Positions 18,663 through 27,576 of a stretch of 64,000 nt of DNA are shown here, piece by piece. The notes under the pieces are model-generated. The model made no database searches. It was not told where the DNA came from and saw only the letters and a program-made list of their open reading frames with translations. The DNA is from Caballeronia catudaia (GTDB taxonomy: Bacteria > Pseudomonadota > Gammaproteobacteria > Burkholderiales > Burkholderiaceae). The DNA is taken from contig NZ_FCOF02000024.1 of the NCBI RefSeq assembly GCF_001544755.2, positions 34,091 to 98,090 on the forward strand. Direction: 5' to 3'. Both the position numbers and the translations under genes were made by a program. How positions within the stretch are numbered: position 1 is the first letter of the stretch; each line of letters begins with the position of its first letter.

Positions 18663-19601
18663 TCAGGGCAGCGTCACGTCGCGAAAGCCGAGCGCGCGCA
18701 TCGCGGGCTCGTCGCTCACGCGAATCAGTTGCGCCTCGTCGGACAGGCTCTCGATCGTGAACGCATGCCAGCAGGGAATGGCGATCACATCGCCGCGCGT
18801 GAGTTCGATGGCGCCGAGCGGCTCGACCACAAACCGCACGTGGCCGCTCATCACCGTGTAGAGGTTGTTGTCGATGCGCGGGCGTTCATCGCGCCGTTCG
18901 CCGTGCGCGAGGCCGATCGACTGCACGCCGATGGTCTTGAGGCACTCGGCGGCGAGATCGAACGTGCCGTGCTCGCGCGCGCCGCGCTCGAGCTCGGCGC
19001 GTTTGTGACGCATCGGCGAATCCGGCTCGTGCGATGTCACCGGTTCGTTGCGCCGCGGATGATCCTCGAAGAACATGCATTCGAGGTTCTGCACGAGCGG
19101 CACGTCGAGAAAGTCGATCCAGAACGCGGGCTCGTCGCCGAAGTTGCTGTGGCCGTGCCAGTGCCACGACGGCGTGAGCACGACATCGCCCGGCGCGACG
19201 TCGATCTGCACGCCGTTGACGATCGTGAAGGTGCGTTCGCCCGCATCGAGAATCAGGCGCAGCGCGTTCGGCGAATGCCGGTGCGAGCGCGCGGTCTCGC
19301 CGGGCAGCACGAGCTGATACGCGGCCACCAGATTGCGGCAGGTCGGGTAGATGTTGTCGGCGATCGGATCGACCATGATCAGATTGCGCCGCTCCGCCTG
19401 CTCGGGCGAGACGAAGGCGCACGCGGCATCGAGCGCGGCGCGGGCATCGGCATAGCGCCACACGGCGGGCACGAAACGCGGGCGCGGCGCCGGCCACATC
19501 TGCGGCGCTTTCTTCGCCCAGCCCGGCGACAGCGCGCGGGCCTGCAAGTCATCGAAGTAACCTTCGGGCGCGGTCGGCGCCTGTGTGACGGTGTGCGACA
19601 T
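18663..19601 (-). CDS. Cupin dioxygenase, gentisate 1,2-dioxygenase-like
   Basis: A 312-residue bicupin. The first cupin carries the iron-binding pattern RSHRHSPNALRL (His107, His109) and SWHWHGHSN (His147, His149, His151); the second cupin (about 230-300) lacks an obvious metal triad, as in gentisate dioxygenases. The protein is some 30-40 residues shorter than typical gentisate dioxygenases. ATG 19601 has AGGAAAC upstream. Context is strong: a fumarylpyruvate-hydrolase-like gene and an aromatic hydroxylase gene follow immediately upstream. Salicylate or 1-hydroxy-2-naphthoate dioxygenase activity is the main alternative. Confidence 0.88.
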   Translation of the reverse strand: MSHTVTQAPTAPEGYFDDLQARALSPGWAKKAPQMWPAPRPRFVPAVWRYADARAALDAACAFVSPEQAERRNLIMVDPIADNIYPTCRNLVAAYQLVLPGETARSHRHSPNALRLILDAGERTFTIVNGVQIDVAPGDVVLTPSWHWHGHSNFGDEPAFWIDFLDVPLVQNLECMFFEDHPRRNEPVTSHEPDSPMRHKRAELERGAREHGTFDLAAECLKTIGVQSIGLAHGERRDERPRIDNNLYTVMSGHVRFVVEPLGAIELTRGDVIAIPCWHAFTIESLSDEAQLIRVSDEPAMRALGFRDVTLP

Positions 19602-19643
19602 CGCTGTTTCCTGTTCGTTTGTCTGCATGCGAAGCGGCGCGCG

Positions 19644-20561
19644 TCACACGGCGAGACCGGCTTTCGCCTCGTCCCACACGGCGTGCGCGCCGAGTTCGCC
19701 CTGACGCACGTCGAGCGTCATCGAGCCGACGCCGTCGATCACGATCTCCAGCACGTCGCCGTCCTCGACGGGACCGACGCCCGCCGGCGTCCCGCTCGCG
19801 ATGATGTCGCCCGGTTCGAGCGTCATCACCGCCGAGGACATCGCGATCATCTCGGGAATATCGACGATCAGATTGCGCGTCGAAGCGGACTGACGCTCCT
19901 CGCCGTTCACGAAGAGACGCATCTCGATGTCGTCGAAACTGGCGATTTCGTCGGCGGTCGTGATCCACGGGCCGGTCGGGCAGAACGTGTCGAAGGACTT
20001 GCGCATCACGCGCTCCTCCTTGCCGCGCACGACCATGTCGAGCAGACACGTGAAGCCGAACACGTAGTCGCGCGCATCGGCCCGCGTCACGCCGCGTCCT
20101 CGCTTGCCGATCACGATGCCGAGCTCGCATTCGTGATGAATCTCGCGGCCCGCGAGCGGCGGCAGAACGATGTCGTCCGAGGGGCCGCTCAGGCTCGAAT
20201 TCGCCTTCAGGAAGAAGCCCTGGCCGCTCGCCTTGTAGGTCGAGATCACGCCGCTGCCCGCGCCGTGCTTCATCTCGTCGATATGCGCGTGATAGTTCGC
20301 CGGAAACGCGATGATCTTGTTCGGCCATTGCACGGGCGCTTCGAGCCGCACGTCGGCGAGCGGCCTGCTTGTCGGCCCGCCTTCGCGTTGGGTCAGCGGT
20401 TCGCGCAGCGCGGGGCCGCGCGCCTGCCAGTCCGCGATCAGACGCACCATGCCGACGGGCGGCCATGCGCCCGGCTGCGCGCCCGCGAGATCGGTGATGT
20501 CGATGACGCGCCCGCCCTCCACGATGCCGATGCGGCCCTGGTCGAATGTGACGAGCTTCAT
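19644..20561 (-). CDS. Fumarylacetoacetate hydrolase family protein (fumarylpyruvate hydrolase-like)
   Basis: A 305-residue FAH-fold hydrolase. Metal ligands Glu144 and Glu146 (HHECELGIV) and Asp175 (FTCLLDMVVRG) are present with the SFDTFCPTGPWI and GDIIASGTPAGVG signatures. ATG 20561 overlaps the monooxygenase TGA (ATGA). Next to the gentisate-dioxygenase-like gene it most likely cleaves fumarylpyruvate (or maleylpyruvate) to pyruvate and fumarate. No maleylpyruvate isomerase gene is visible in the window, so either maleylpyruvate is hydrolysed directly or the isomerase is elsewhere. Confidence 0.9.
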   Translation of the reverse strand: MKLVTFDQGRIGIVEGGRVIDITDLAGAQPGAWPPVGMVRLIADWQARGPALREPLTQREGGPTSRPLADVRLEAPVQWPNKIIAFPANYHAHIDEMKHGAGSGVISTYKASGQGFFLKANSSLSGPSDDIVLPPLAGREIHHECELGIVIGKRGRGVTRADARDYVFGFTCLLDMVVRGKEERVMRKSFDTFCPTGPWITTADEIASFDDIEMRLFVNGEERQSASTRNLIVDIPEMIAMSSAVMTLEPGDIIASGTPAGVGPVEDGDVLEIVIDGVGSMTLDVRQGELGAHAVWDEAKAGLAV

Positions 20562-22255
20562 CGCGTGAGCACCTCTTCCGTGACCACGGCCTCGGGCTTG
20601 ACGGGATACACGCCGCGAATCACATCGATCAACGCCTGCGCATCCTCGGGCGCGCCATCGGAGCGCCATGCCACATGACCATCGGGACGCACGAGCACGA
20701 GCGCGCGCTCGTAGGCGGCGCGCGCCGCGTCATTGCCGATATCGACGACCGCGAAGGGCACGCCCGCGCGTTGCGCCGCATCGCGCAACGTGTCCACGTC
20801 GAGCGATGGGTCGAAGCGCAGCAGCACGAAGTCCCGGCCGAAGAGATCGAGCGTGGAGCGGCCCGGCGCGAGCCACACATGCGGCGCGCGATGACCGGGG
20901 CGCGAAGTCTGCACGTAGGTGCTGACCGTGTCCTCGGGCTCGGGCGTGCCATCGGGAACGACGATCGACGAGCCTTCATATCGAAAGCCCAGATGAATGC
21001 CGATCGTGTACCACTCGCGCTTCATCATCGCCGTGTAGGCGTTGCCGAAAACGCGGCGCGCCTCGTCGCCCGCTTCGCCCGGCTCGAACACGGCGGGGCT
21101 CAGATTCTTGCGCGGCGTGAGCATCAGCTTGAGATTGCTGGTCGCCTCGTTCACGTTCCGGATCGCCACAGGCCGGCGCTCGAACTCGTAGGTGTCGAGC
21201 AGATGCGCGCCGCCCCAGCCCTCGACCATCGCCTGCAGCTTCCAGCCGAGGTCCACGGCGTCCTGAATGCCCATGTTCATGCCGAAGCCGCCGGTCGGCG
21301 AAGTCAGATGCGCGGCGTCGCCGGCGATCTTCACGCGCGCCGTGCCGTAGTCGTCGGCGACGAGCTGGCGGCGAATCCACGGCATCACGGAGATGATCCT
21401 GAACTCGACGTCGTCGCGGCCCACGGCGCGCCGGAACGCCGCGGCCACGTCGCCTTCGGAGAGGGTGCGCATCTCGCCGTCGCCGACGATCGAAAAGCGC
21501 CACCAGTCGCGCCCGTTGATCGCCACCACGGTGCTCCACGTCCCTTCCGGCCCGATGAAGATATAGCGATAGCCGGGCTGCTTGTCGTGCAACGCTTCGA
21601 GTCCCTTGCACTCGATGATCGCGTTGGTCGTATAGGTCAGCGCGGGCGTGCCCGTCATGCGGATGCCGAGGTTCTCCTTGACGCGGCTGGCGCCGCCATC
21701 GCAGCCGACGAGATACTGGCACGCGATCGTCTCTTCCCTGCCCGATGCGAGATCGCGCACGGTGACCGAAACCCCGTCGTCGCGCTCTTCATGCGACACG
21801 TATTCGGTGCTGTAGCGAATCCGCACCTTGCCCGTCTTCTTCGCGAAGCGCGTCAGCACGGGGTCGAAGAAATTCTGCGGGCAGCGCTCGCGCTTTTGCG
21901 GGCTCTGCTCGGGGCGTGCTTCATCGCGCACGCTCGGAAACCGCTCGCGGCCGAACTCATAGCCGCCCGCCAGTTGCGAGACCCAGGCGTAGTCCTGCGG
22001 ATAGTCCCGGTTGTAGCCCGCGTTTTCGACATCGTCGACGATGCCCCAGCGACGGCAGAACTCCATCGTGCGGATGCCGACCATGTCCATCTTGGGCTGG
22101 AATACCGTGCCGTCGCCGCGCTCGACGAGCACGCAAGGGATGCCTCGCCAGCCGAGATCGCCCGCAAGGGAAAGGCCGATCGGCCCCGCTCCGATAATGA
22201 CGACCGGGGCCTGCCCGCTCGCTTCGATTTGCGCCATAGCTGAATGCTCCATCAT
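20558..22255 (-). CDS. FAD-dependent aromatic monooxygenase (PheA/TfdB/MhpA group)
   Basis: A 565-residue flavoprotein hydroxylase. Visible: FAD motif IIGAGPIGLSLA (19-30), the middle DG-type motif YLVGCDGGASRVK, and KIAGDAAHLTSPTGGFGMNMG with the GD motif. The roughly 170-residue thioredoxin-like C-terminal domain is typical of TfdB/MhpA relatives. ATG 22255 has GGAG seven bases upstream. It would hydroxylate a phenolic acid using NAD(P)H; with the gentisate-type genes behind it a 3-hydroxybenzoate-like or salicylate-like substrate is plausible. First gene of the long operon running to 9725, under box A. Confidence 0.93.
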   Translation of the reverse strand: MMEHSAMAQIEASGQAPVVIIGAGPIGLSLAGDLGWRGIPCVLVERGDGTVFQPKMDMVGIRTMEFCRRWGIVDDVENAGYNRDYPQDYAWVSQLAGGYEFGRERFPSVRDEARPEQSPQKRERCPQNFFDPVLTRFAKKTGKVRIRYSTEYVSHEERDDGVSVTVRDLASGREETIACQYLVGCDGGASRVKENLGIRMTGTPALTYTTNAIIECKGLEALHDKQPGYRYIFIGPEGTWSTVVAINGRDWWRFSIVGDGEMRTLSEGDVAAAFRRAVGRDDVEFRIISVMPWIRRQLVADDYGTARVKIAGDAAHLTSPTGGFGMNMGIQDAVDLGWKLQAMVEGWGGAHLLDTYEFERRPVAIRNVNEATSNLKLMLTPRKNLSPAVFEPGEAGDEARRVFGNAYTAMMKREWYTIGIHLGFRYEGSSIVVPDGTPEPEDTVSTYVQTSRPGHRAPHVWLAPGRSTLDLFGRDFVLLRFDPSLDVDTLRDAAQRAGVPFAVVDIGNDAARAAYERALVLVRPDGHVAWRSDGAPEDAQALIDVIRGVYPVKPEAVVTEEVLTR

Positions 22256-22350
22256 GCTCCACGTATCGTTAGAACCTACGTCGCACCGCCTCGCTTTCCG
22301 GCAGCGGCACCTCGATGTGAAGCCACTCTAGCAAGCACCCCCGCGCCTCG

Positions 22351-22378
22351 ACCAATACTGTTTGCAGAGGAATTCAGA
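22351..22378 (-). promoter_or_regulatory. Copy A of the 28-bp regulon box upstream of the monooxygenase operon
   Basis: Facing the gene at 22255, the site begins TCTGA and ends GCAAACAGTATTGGT, matching copies B, C and D with identical spacing. It lies about 96 bases upstream of the start codon. Copy D is 34 bases away in the opposite orientation, so the two divergent operons each have their own box in this intergenic region. Confidence 0.7.
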
Positions 22379-22412
22379 GGATTTCCCTCTGATACGCACG
22401 CAAGTTTCTTCC

Positions 22413-22440
22413 TCTCAATGGATCGGAAAAACGTATTGGT
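22413..22440 (+). promoter_or_regulatory. Copy D of the 28-bp regulon box upstream of the MFS-etfBA operon
   Basis: This site begins TCTCAATGG and ends AAACGTATTGGT and faces the MFS gene at 22671. It is identical over all 28 bases to copy C at 31256-31283 on the other strand, although the flanks differ at once on both sides, so it is a kept element and not part of a longer duplication. It lies about 230 bases upstream of the MFS start. Confidence 0.75.
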
Positions 22441-22670
22441 TTCGGCCTGATAGGCATGGCTATCCTGTGAAGCAGCCGATGAGCCGGGACGCCCCGGCAG
22501 CCGACAAAAGACAAGATCAGGAGACACGACGACATGCCCACGATCCGCAGCGGTTGATGCCGCTTTGCAAACCGCTCTTCAATCAGACCGGCGAGCCCGC
22601 TCGCACGGCCGTCGATTCGCATCCGTGCCGAGCCTTTCAAGGCGGCGGCGCCGCATCCCAAAGGTTCACC

Positions 22671-24326
22671 ATGACCACCCATGAACGTCCCTGGTATCGC
22701 TGGTATGTGCTGTTCATCCTGACGCTGATCTACGCCTTCAGTTACGTCGACCGGCAGATCGTGACCATCCTCGCGCCATATCTGAAGAAGGATCTGGGCG
22801 TCTCCGACGCGCAGCTCGGCCTGCTCTACGGCACGTCCTTCGCGCTGTTCTATTGCGTGTTCGGCATTCCACTCGCGCGTCTCGCCGACGGCTGGAGCCG
22901 CGTGCGCACGCTCGCGCTCGGCCTCTCGTTCTGGTCGTTGATGACGGCGCTCTCCGGCTTGTCGCGCAACTTCGTGCAGCTCGGGACGGCGCGCATCGGC
23001 GTGGGCATCGGCGAGGCGAGCGCCACGCCTGCCGCCGTCTCGCTGCTCGGCGACTACTTCGAGCGCGCGCGGCGCGGCACGGTGCTCGCGCTCTATTCCG
23101 TCGGCGTATATGTGGGCGCGGGCGCATCGCTTGCGATCGGCGGCTCGATCGTGTCGGCATGGGAACGCGCCTTCGCGCACGGCAACGCGCCGCTCGGCCT
23201 GACGGGCTGGCAGGCTTCTTTCATCGGCGTCGGCGTGCCGGGCATGCTGTTCGCGCTCATCGTGATGCTGACGGTTCGCGAGCCGATGCGCGGCCGGCTC
23301 GACGCCGTGCCCGCGAAGAAGGACCCGCATCCGTTCGCGAGCGCGCTGCGCGATCTCGGCTCGATGGTGCCGCCGTGGAGCTGGCTGCGGCTGCAGGCGC
23401 TGGGCGCGCCGCGCCGCGAGTACGCGCGCAACTTCGTCTATCTGCTCGTGTCCGTCGCGCTCGTGATCGTGGCGACGTGGGGCACGAACCAGGTGCTCTC
23501 GGCAGGCCGCAAGGCCGTGATCGCGACGGTCGGCGGTGTCGACATCACGAGCAACCTCGTGCAGTGGACCGCCATCGCGGTCGCGTTCTACGTGTGCTCG
23601 AACTGGTATCAGGCAACGCGCCTCGGCGACGCCTACGCGCACCGTCTCATCACGGGATCGCGGACCTTCGCCGCCGTCACCGTCGCGGGCGCATTCCTCG
23701 CGTTCGCGATGAACGCCGTCAACGCCTTCGTGTTCGTCTACGCGAGCCGCACGCTCGGCCTGACCGCGAGCGCCGGCCTGCATCTGGGCATCATCGCGAT
23801 CATCGCGGGCGGCGCGGGCATCAGCGTGAGCGGCTACCTGTGCGACTGGGCCAAGCGCAGGCACGCGTTCGGCCGCCTCTATTTCGTCTGCGTGACCGCG
23901 ACGGCGTTCAGCGCGGCAAGCGTGGTGCAGTACCTCACGCAAGACGTCACGACCTTCTATTGCGCGTACGCGGTCGCGACGTTCTTCGTGCCGATGTGGT
24001 TCGGCCCGCTTCAGGCCACCACGCAGGATCTCGTCATTCCGCGTCTTCGCGGCACGGCCTTCGCCGCGTTTTCACTCGGGCCGAACATCTTCGGCCTGGG
24101 GCTCGGGCCGTACTTCGTCGGCATCGTCAGCGACGCTTCCGGCGATCTGAGGCTCGCGATTCTTCTCGCGCTCGGCGTGCTGCCCGTTTCGATCGGCGCG
24201 CTGCTGTTCGCGAGCCGCTCGCTGTTGCAAGGCGAAGCGGCCGCGCATGCCGAGCTCGAACGCTTCAACGCCGAAACGCGCGATGAAGGCTACGTGGAAG
24301 TCAATAGCCCGCAGCTCACGCACTAG
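22671..24326 (+). CDS. MFS transporter (spinster-like)
   Basis: A 551-residue inner-membrane transporter. TM1 starts WYVLFILTLIYAFSYVDRQI, and the loop 2-3 signature is GIPLARLADGWSRV. TM helices are visible on both sides of a longer central region (about 215-270) that contains an extra hydrophobic segment, making the protein longer than a standard 430-residue MFS. ATG 22671 is preceded by AAAGG; an in-frame ATG at 22362 would overlap box D. Leads an operon with etfB, etfA and an MmgE/PrpD gene. Probably imports the island's growth substrate. Confidence 0.9.
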   Translation: MTTHERPWYRWYVLFILTLIYAFSYVDRQIVTILAPYLKKDLGVSDAQLGLLYGTSFALFYCVFGIPLARLADGWSRVRTLALGLSFWSLMTALSGLSRNFVQLGTARIGVGIGEASATPAAVSLLGDYFERARRGTVLALYSVGVYVGAGASLAIGGSIVSAWERAFAHGNAPLGLTGWQASFIGVGVPGMLFALIVMLTVREPMRGRLDAVPAKKDPHPFASALRDLGSMVPPWSWLRLQALGAPRREYARNFVYLLVSVALVIVATWGTNQVLSAGRKAVIATVGGVDITSNLVQWTAIAVAFYVCSNWYQATRLGDAYAHRLITGSRTFAAVTVAGAFLAFAMNAVNAFVFVYASRTLGLTASAGLHLGIIAIIAGGAGISVSGYLCDWAKRRHAFGRLYFVCVTATAFSAASVVQYLTQDVTTFYCAYAVATFFVPMWFGPLQATTQDLVIPRLRGTAFAAFSLGPNIFGLGLGPYFVGIVSDASGDLRLAILLALGVLPVSIGALLFASRSLLQGEAAAHAELERFNAETRDEGYVEVNSPQLTH

Positions 24327-24367
24327 TGTGATTTTTCAATCAGGAGTCAGGCAATGAGGTCGTCAGC

Positions 24368-25123
24368 ATGAAGGTATTGGTTACGGTCAAACGCGTCGTC
24401 GATCACAACGTGAAGGTGCGCGTCAAATCGGGTCACAGCGGCGTCGAACTCGACAACGTGAAGATGTCGATCAATCCGTTCTGCGAAATCGCCGTCGAGG
24501 AGGCCGTGCGTCTGAAGGAAAAAGGCATCGCGACGGAAATCGTCGCCGTGTCGGTCGGACCCGCCGCCGCGCAGGAGCAGTTGCGCACGGCGCTCGCGAT
24601 TGGCGCGGACCGCGCGATTCTGGTCGAAACGGCGCAGATGCCCGGCGCGCTCGGTGTCGCGAAGCTGATAAAGGCCGTCGTCGAACGCGAAGCGCCGCAA
24701 CTCGTCCTGCTCGGCAAGCAGGCGATCGACAGCGACAACAACCAGACCGGCCAGATGCTCGCCGCGCTGTTGAACTGGCCGCAGGGCACGTTCGCGTCCG
24801 CCGCCGAGGTCGATGTCGCGGCGCAACGCGTGACCGTGACCCGCGAAGTGGACGGCGGCCTGCAGACGGTATCGCTGCGGCTGCCCGCCGTCGTCACGGC
24901 CGACCTGCGTCTGAACGAGCCGCGCTACGCGACGCTGCCCAGCATCATGAAGGCGAAGAAGAAGCCGCTCGAAACGCTCGCGGCGAGCGCGATGGGCGTC
25001 GCCGTCGAGACTTCCCTCGAAACACTGCGAGTCGAACCGCCCGCCGAGCGCAAGGGCGGCGTGAAGGTGACGTCCGTCGCGCAACTCGTCGACAAGCTCA
25101 AGAACGAAGCAAAGGTGATCTGA
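24368..25123 (+). CDS. etfB: Electron transfer flavoprotein beta subunit
   Basis: A 251-residue EtfB. MKVLVTVKRVVDHNVKVRVK, SINPFCEIAVEEAVRLKEKG and the AMP-binding KQAIDSDNNQTGQMLAALL are classic. With EtfA it accepts electrons from the acyl-CoA dehydrogenase at 17494 and hands them to ETF:quinone oxidoreductase. The TGA overlaps the etfA ATG (TGATG). A dedicated pair inside a catabolic island suggests the pathway's dehydrogenase carries a large flux or prefers its own ETF. Confidence 0.97.
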   Translation: MKVLVTVKRVVDHNVKVRVKSGHSGVELDNVKMSINPFCEIAVEEAVRLKEKGIATEIVAVSVGPAAAQEQLRTALAIGADRAILVETAQMPGALGVAKLIKAVVEREAPQLVLLGKQAIDSDNNQTGQMLAALLNWPQGTFASAAEVDVAAQRVTVTREVDGGLQTVSLRLPAVVTADLRLNEPRYATLPSIMKAKKKPLETLAASAMGVAVETSLETLRVEPPAERKGGVKVTSVAQLVDKLKNEAKVI

Positions 25124-26052
25124 TGGCCATTCTCGTCATCGCGGAACATTCGAACGGCGTGCTCGGCGCGGCCACCTTGAACACCGTCGCGGCGGCGCGG
25201 GCGATCGGCGACGACATCGCGCTGCTCTTGGCCGGACATCACGTGCGGGAAGTGGCGGCGCAAGCGCGCTGTATCGCGCACGTGAAAACGGTGCTGGTCG
25301 CCGATCACGTCGCGTATGCGCATCAGTTGCCGGAGAATCTCGCGGCGCTCGTCGTGTCGCTGGCGGCGGATTTCAGCCATGTCCTGTGCGCGGCCAGCTC
25401 GCACGGCAAGAACGTGCTGCCGCGCATCGCCGCGCTGCTCGACACGGACCCCGTTTCCGAAATCGTCGCGGTCCTTTCCGCCGACACGTTCAAGCGCCCC
25501 ATCCATGCGGGCAACGCGATCGCGACGGTGCGCTCGGGCGCGGCGATCAAATGCGCAACCGTGCGCGCGACCGCCTTCGCGCCTGTCGATGCGACCGGCG
25601 CATGCGCCGATATCGTGTCCGTCGCGAGCGCGGTGGATAGCGGCGCCTCGGCGTTCGTCGACGAGAGCATGGCGCGTTCGGATCGCCCGGACCTCGGCGC
25701 TGCGCACATCGTCGTAAGCGGCGGGCGCGGCATGCGCAGCGCGGAGCAGTTCGAATTGCTCTACCCGCTCGCCGACAAACTCGGCGCCGCCGTGGGCGCA
25801 TCGCGCGCCGCCGTCGATGCCGGCTTCGCGCCGAACGATCTGCAGGTCGGGCAGACGGGCAAGATCGTCGCGCCGCAACTGTATGTCGCCGTCGGCATCT
25901 CTGGCGCGATCCAGCATCTCGCCGGAATGAAGGACTCGAAGGTGATCGTCGCGATCAACAAGGACGCCGATGCACCGATCTTCCAGGTGGCGGACTACGG
26001 CCTCGTCGGCGATCTGTTCGAGGCGCTGCCGCAACTGCAGGACGCGCTATGA
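25123..26052 (+). CDS. etfA: Electron transfer flavoprotein alpha subunit
   Basis: A 309-residue EtfA. The N-terminal domain (MAILVIAEHSNGVLGAATLN) is followed by the FAD domain with VVSGGRGM (about 204-211), VGQTGKIVAPQLYVAVGISG and INKDADAPIFQVADYGLVGD. Normal length for the family. Translationally coupled to etfB. Confidence 0.97.
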   Translation: MAILVIAEHSNGVLGAATLNTVAAARAIGDDIALLLAGHHVREVAAQARCIAHVKTVLVADHVAYAHQLPENLAALVVSLAADFSHVLCAASSHGKNVLPRIAALLDTDPVSEIVAVLSADTFKRPIHAGNAIATVRSGAAIKCATVRATAFAPVDATGACADIVSVASAVDSGASAFVDESMARSDRPDLGAAHIVVSGGRGMRSAEQFELLYPLADKLGAAVGASRAAVDAGFAPNDLQVGQTGKIVAPQLYVAVGISGAIQHLAGMKDSKVIVAINKDADAPIFQVADYGLVGDLFEALPQLQDAL

Positions 26053-26088
26053 CGCGCGCTTGTTCATCGTATATTCAGGAGCTTTCGC

Positions 26089-27558
26089 ATGACCTCGCTC
26101 ACGCAGACATTGGCCGATTTCACCGTGAAGACGCGTTTCGAAGATCTTCCCCGATCCGTCGTGCATGAAACGAAACGCCTGCTGCTCGATACGATCGGCT
26201 GCGCGCTCGGCGCGGTCGATACGCCAAGTGGGAGAATCGCGCTCGAGTATGTCGATACGCTCGGAGGCGCGCCGCATGCGAGCGTGGTCGGCGCGGCGCG
26301 GCGCAGCTCCGCGACGGCGGCCGCGTATGCCAACGCGCGCCTCGCCAACGTGCTCGACGCCGACGACACCTTTCCCACGTCGACGCACTTCGGCAACGCC
26401 ACGGTGTTTTCCGCGCTGGCGCTCGCCGAAATCGACGGGCGCAGCGGCCGCGATCTGCTCGGCGCGATCGCCGTGGGCTTCGATGTCGGCGCGCGCATCG
26501 GAAGCTGGATGGGCGCGCCAATGCAGATCGAGAACGGCAAGGTGATCGGCTGGAACGAACTCGGCGGGCCTGCCGCGACCATCGCGTGGGCGGCCATCGG
26601 GGCGTCGGCGCATATCGCGCGTCTCGACGGCGGGCAGGCCAATCACGCGTTCGGCATCGGCGGCAGCAATTCGCCGCAGCCCACGCTGCGCAAATGGGCG
26701 GAATCCGTCGAGCAGCCGATGTACAAGTACGCCGATGCCGGCTGGTGCGCGGAGATCGGCGTGTCGTCCGCCTTGCTCGCGCGGCTCGGCAGCACGGGCT
26801 TCAAGGACATACTCGACGGAGAGAATGCCTTCTGGAAGTTCTACGGCTCGCCCGGCCACGACGATCACGCGCTGCTCGCCGGCCTCGGGCAAGACTGGCA
26901 GATCCTGAACACCACCTACAAGCCCTGGCCTTGCTGCCGCTGGATTCATCATCCCCTGACCGCGTTAGCGCAACTGCTGGATCGGCACGCGCTGCGGCCC
27001 GATGAAATCACGCGCGTCGTGGTGCGGGCGAATCCCTTCGCGCTCACGCCCATCTTTCGCGAACAGCAGCCGCGCGATCTGCTGAGCGCCGAGTTCAGCC
27101 ACGCGCACGCGCTCGCCGCCCTCGCCCACGCTATTCCGCCGGGTCCACGCTGGTACGACGCGGCGACCATGAGCGACCCGCGCATCGCGGCGTTTCGCGA
27201 ACGCGTGACGGTCACCGCCGAGCCGTCTTCATCGAACATCGCCGAATGGATGACGGGCGGACAGTGGCGCGGCGTGCCCGGCGGCGTCGACATTCACGCG
27301 CGCGGCACCGTCTTCAGCGCGACTGCCGATAACGCGACGGGCGACCCGTGGACCGCCGCGACGCGTTTCTCGGACGCGCAGATCCGCAGCAAGTTCGGCG
27401 TGATGGCCGGGCTCGATGCGGCAGGCGGAGGCCCGGAAGAACGTCAGCGCGCGGCGCGCGAAGTGATGGACGTGGTGATGGCGCTCGACGAGTTGCCGGT
27501 CGAACGGCTCACCGAGAGCCTCGGCGAGCTGTGCCGGTCGATGCGCGTGCAAGCATGA
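26089..27558 (+). CDS. MmgE/PrpD family protein
   Basis: A 489-residue member of the 2-methylcitrate dehydratase/aconitate-decarboxylase fold family. FTVKTRFEDLPRSVVHETKR at the start, then LLLDTIGCALGA, ANVLDADDTFPTSTHFGN and YKPWPCCRWIHHPL in the second half are family marks. It presumably dehydrates or otherwise works on a hydroxy-di/tricarboxylic acid released by the pathway. A truncated PrpF-like gene at 32431 is a known companion type (PrpD/PrpF), which suggests the island once had both. Confidence 0.9.
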   Translation: MTSLTQTLADFTVKTRFEDLPRSVVHETKRLLLDTIGCALGAVDTPSGRIALEYVDTLGGAPHASVVGAARRSSATAAAYANARLANVLDADDTFPTSTHFGNATVFSALALAEIDGRSGRDLLGAIAVGFDVGARIGSWMGAPMQIENGKVIGWNELGGPAATIAWAAIGASAHIARLDGGQANHAFGIGGSNSPQPTLRKWAESVEQPMYKYADAGWCAEIGVSSALLARLGSTGFKDILDGENAFWKFYGSPGHDDHALLAGLGQDWQILNTTYKPWPCCRWIHHPLTALAQLLDRHALRPDEITRVVVRANPFALTPIFREQQPRDLLSAEFSHAHALAALAHAIPPGPRWYDAATMSDPRIAAFRERVTVTAEPSSSNIAEWMTGGQWRGVPGGVDIHARGTVFSATADNATGDPWTAATRFSDAQIRSKFGVMAGLDAAGGGPEERQRAAREVMDVVMALDELPVERLTESLGELCRSMRVQA

Positions 27559-27576
27559 AGAGCGGCGGCGCGGCGC

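Noticed and set aside
15931..18861. 976-codon open frame on the plus strand
   Set aside because: Antisense shadow of the aldehyde dehydrogenase and acyl-CoA dehydrogenase genes; no recognisable motifs.
20675..22243. 522-codon plus-strand frame opposite the FAD monooxygenase
   Set aside because: Shadow of a gene with intact FAD motifs on the other strand.
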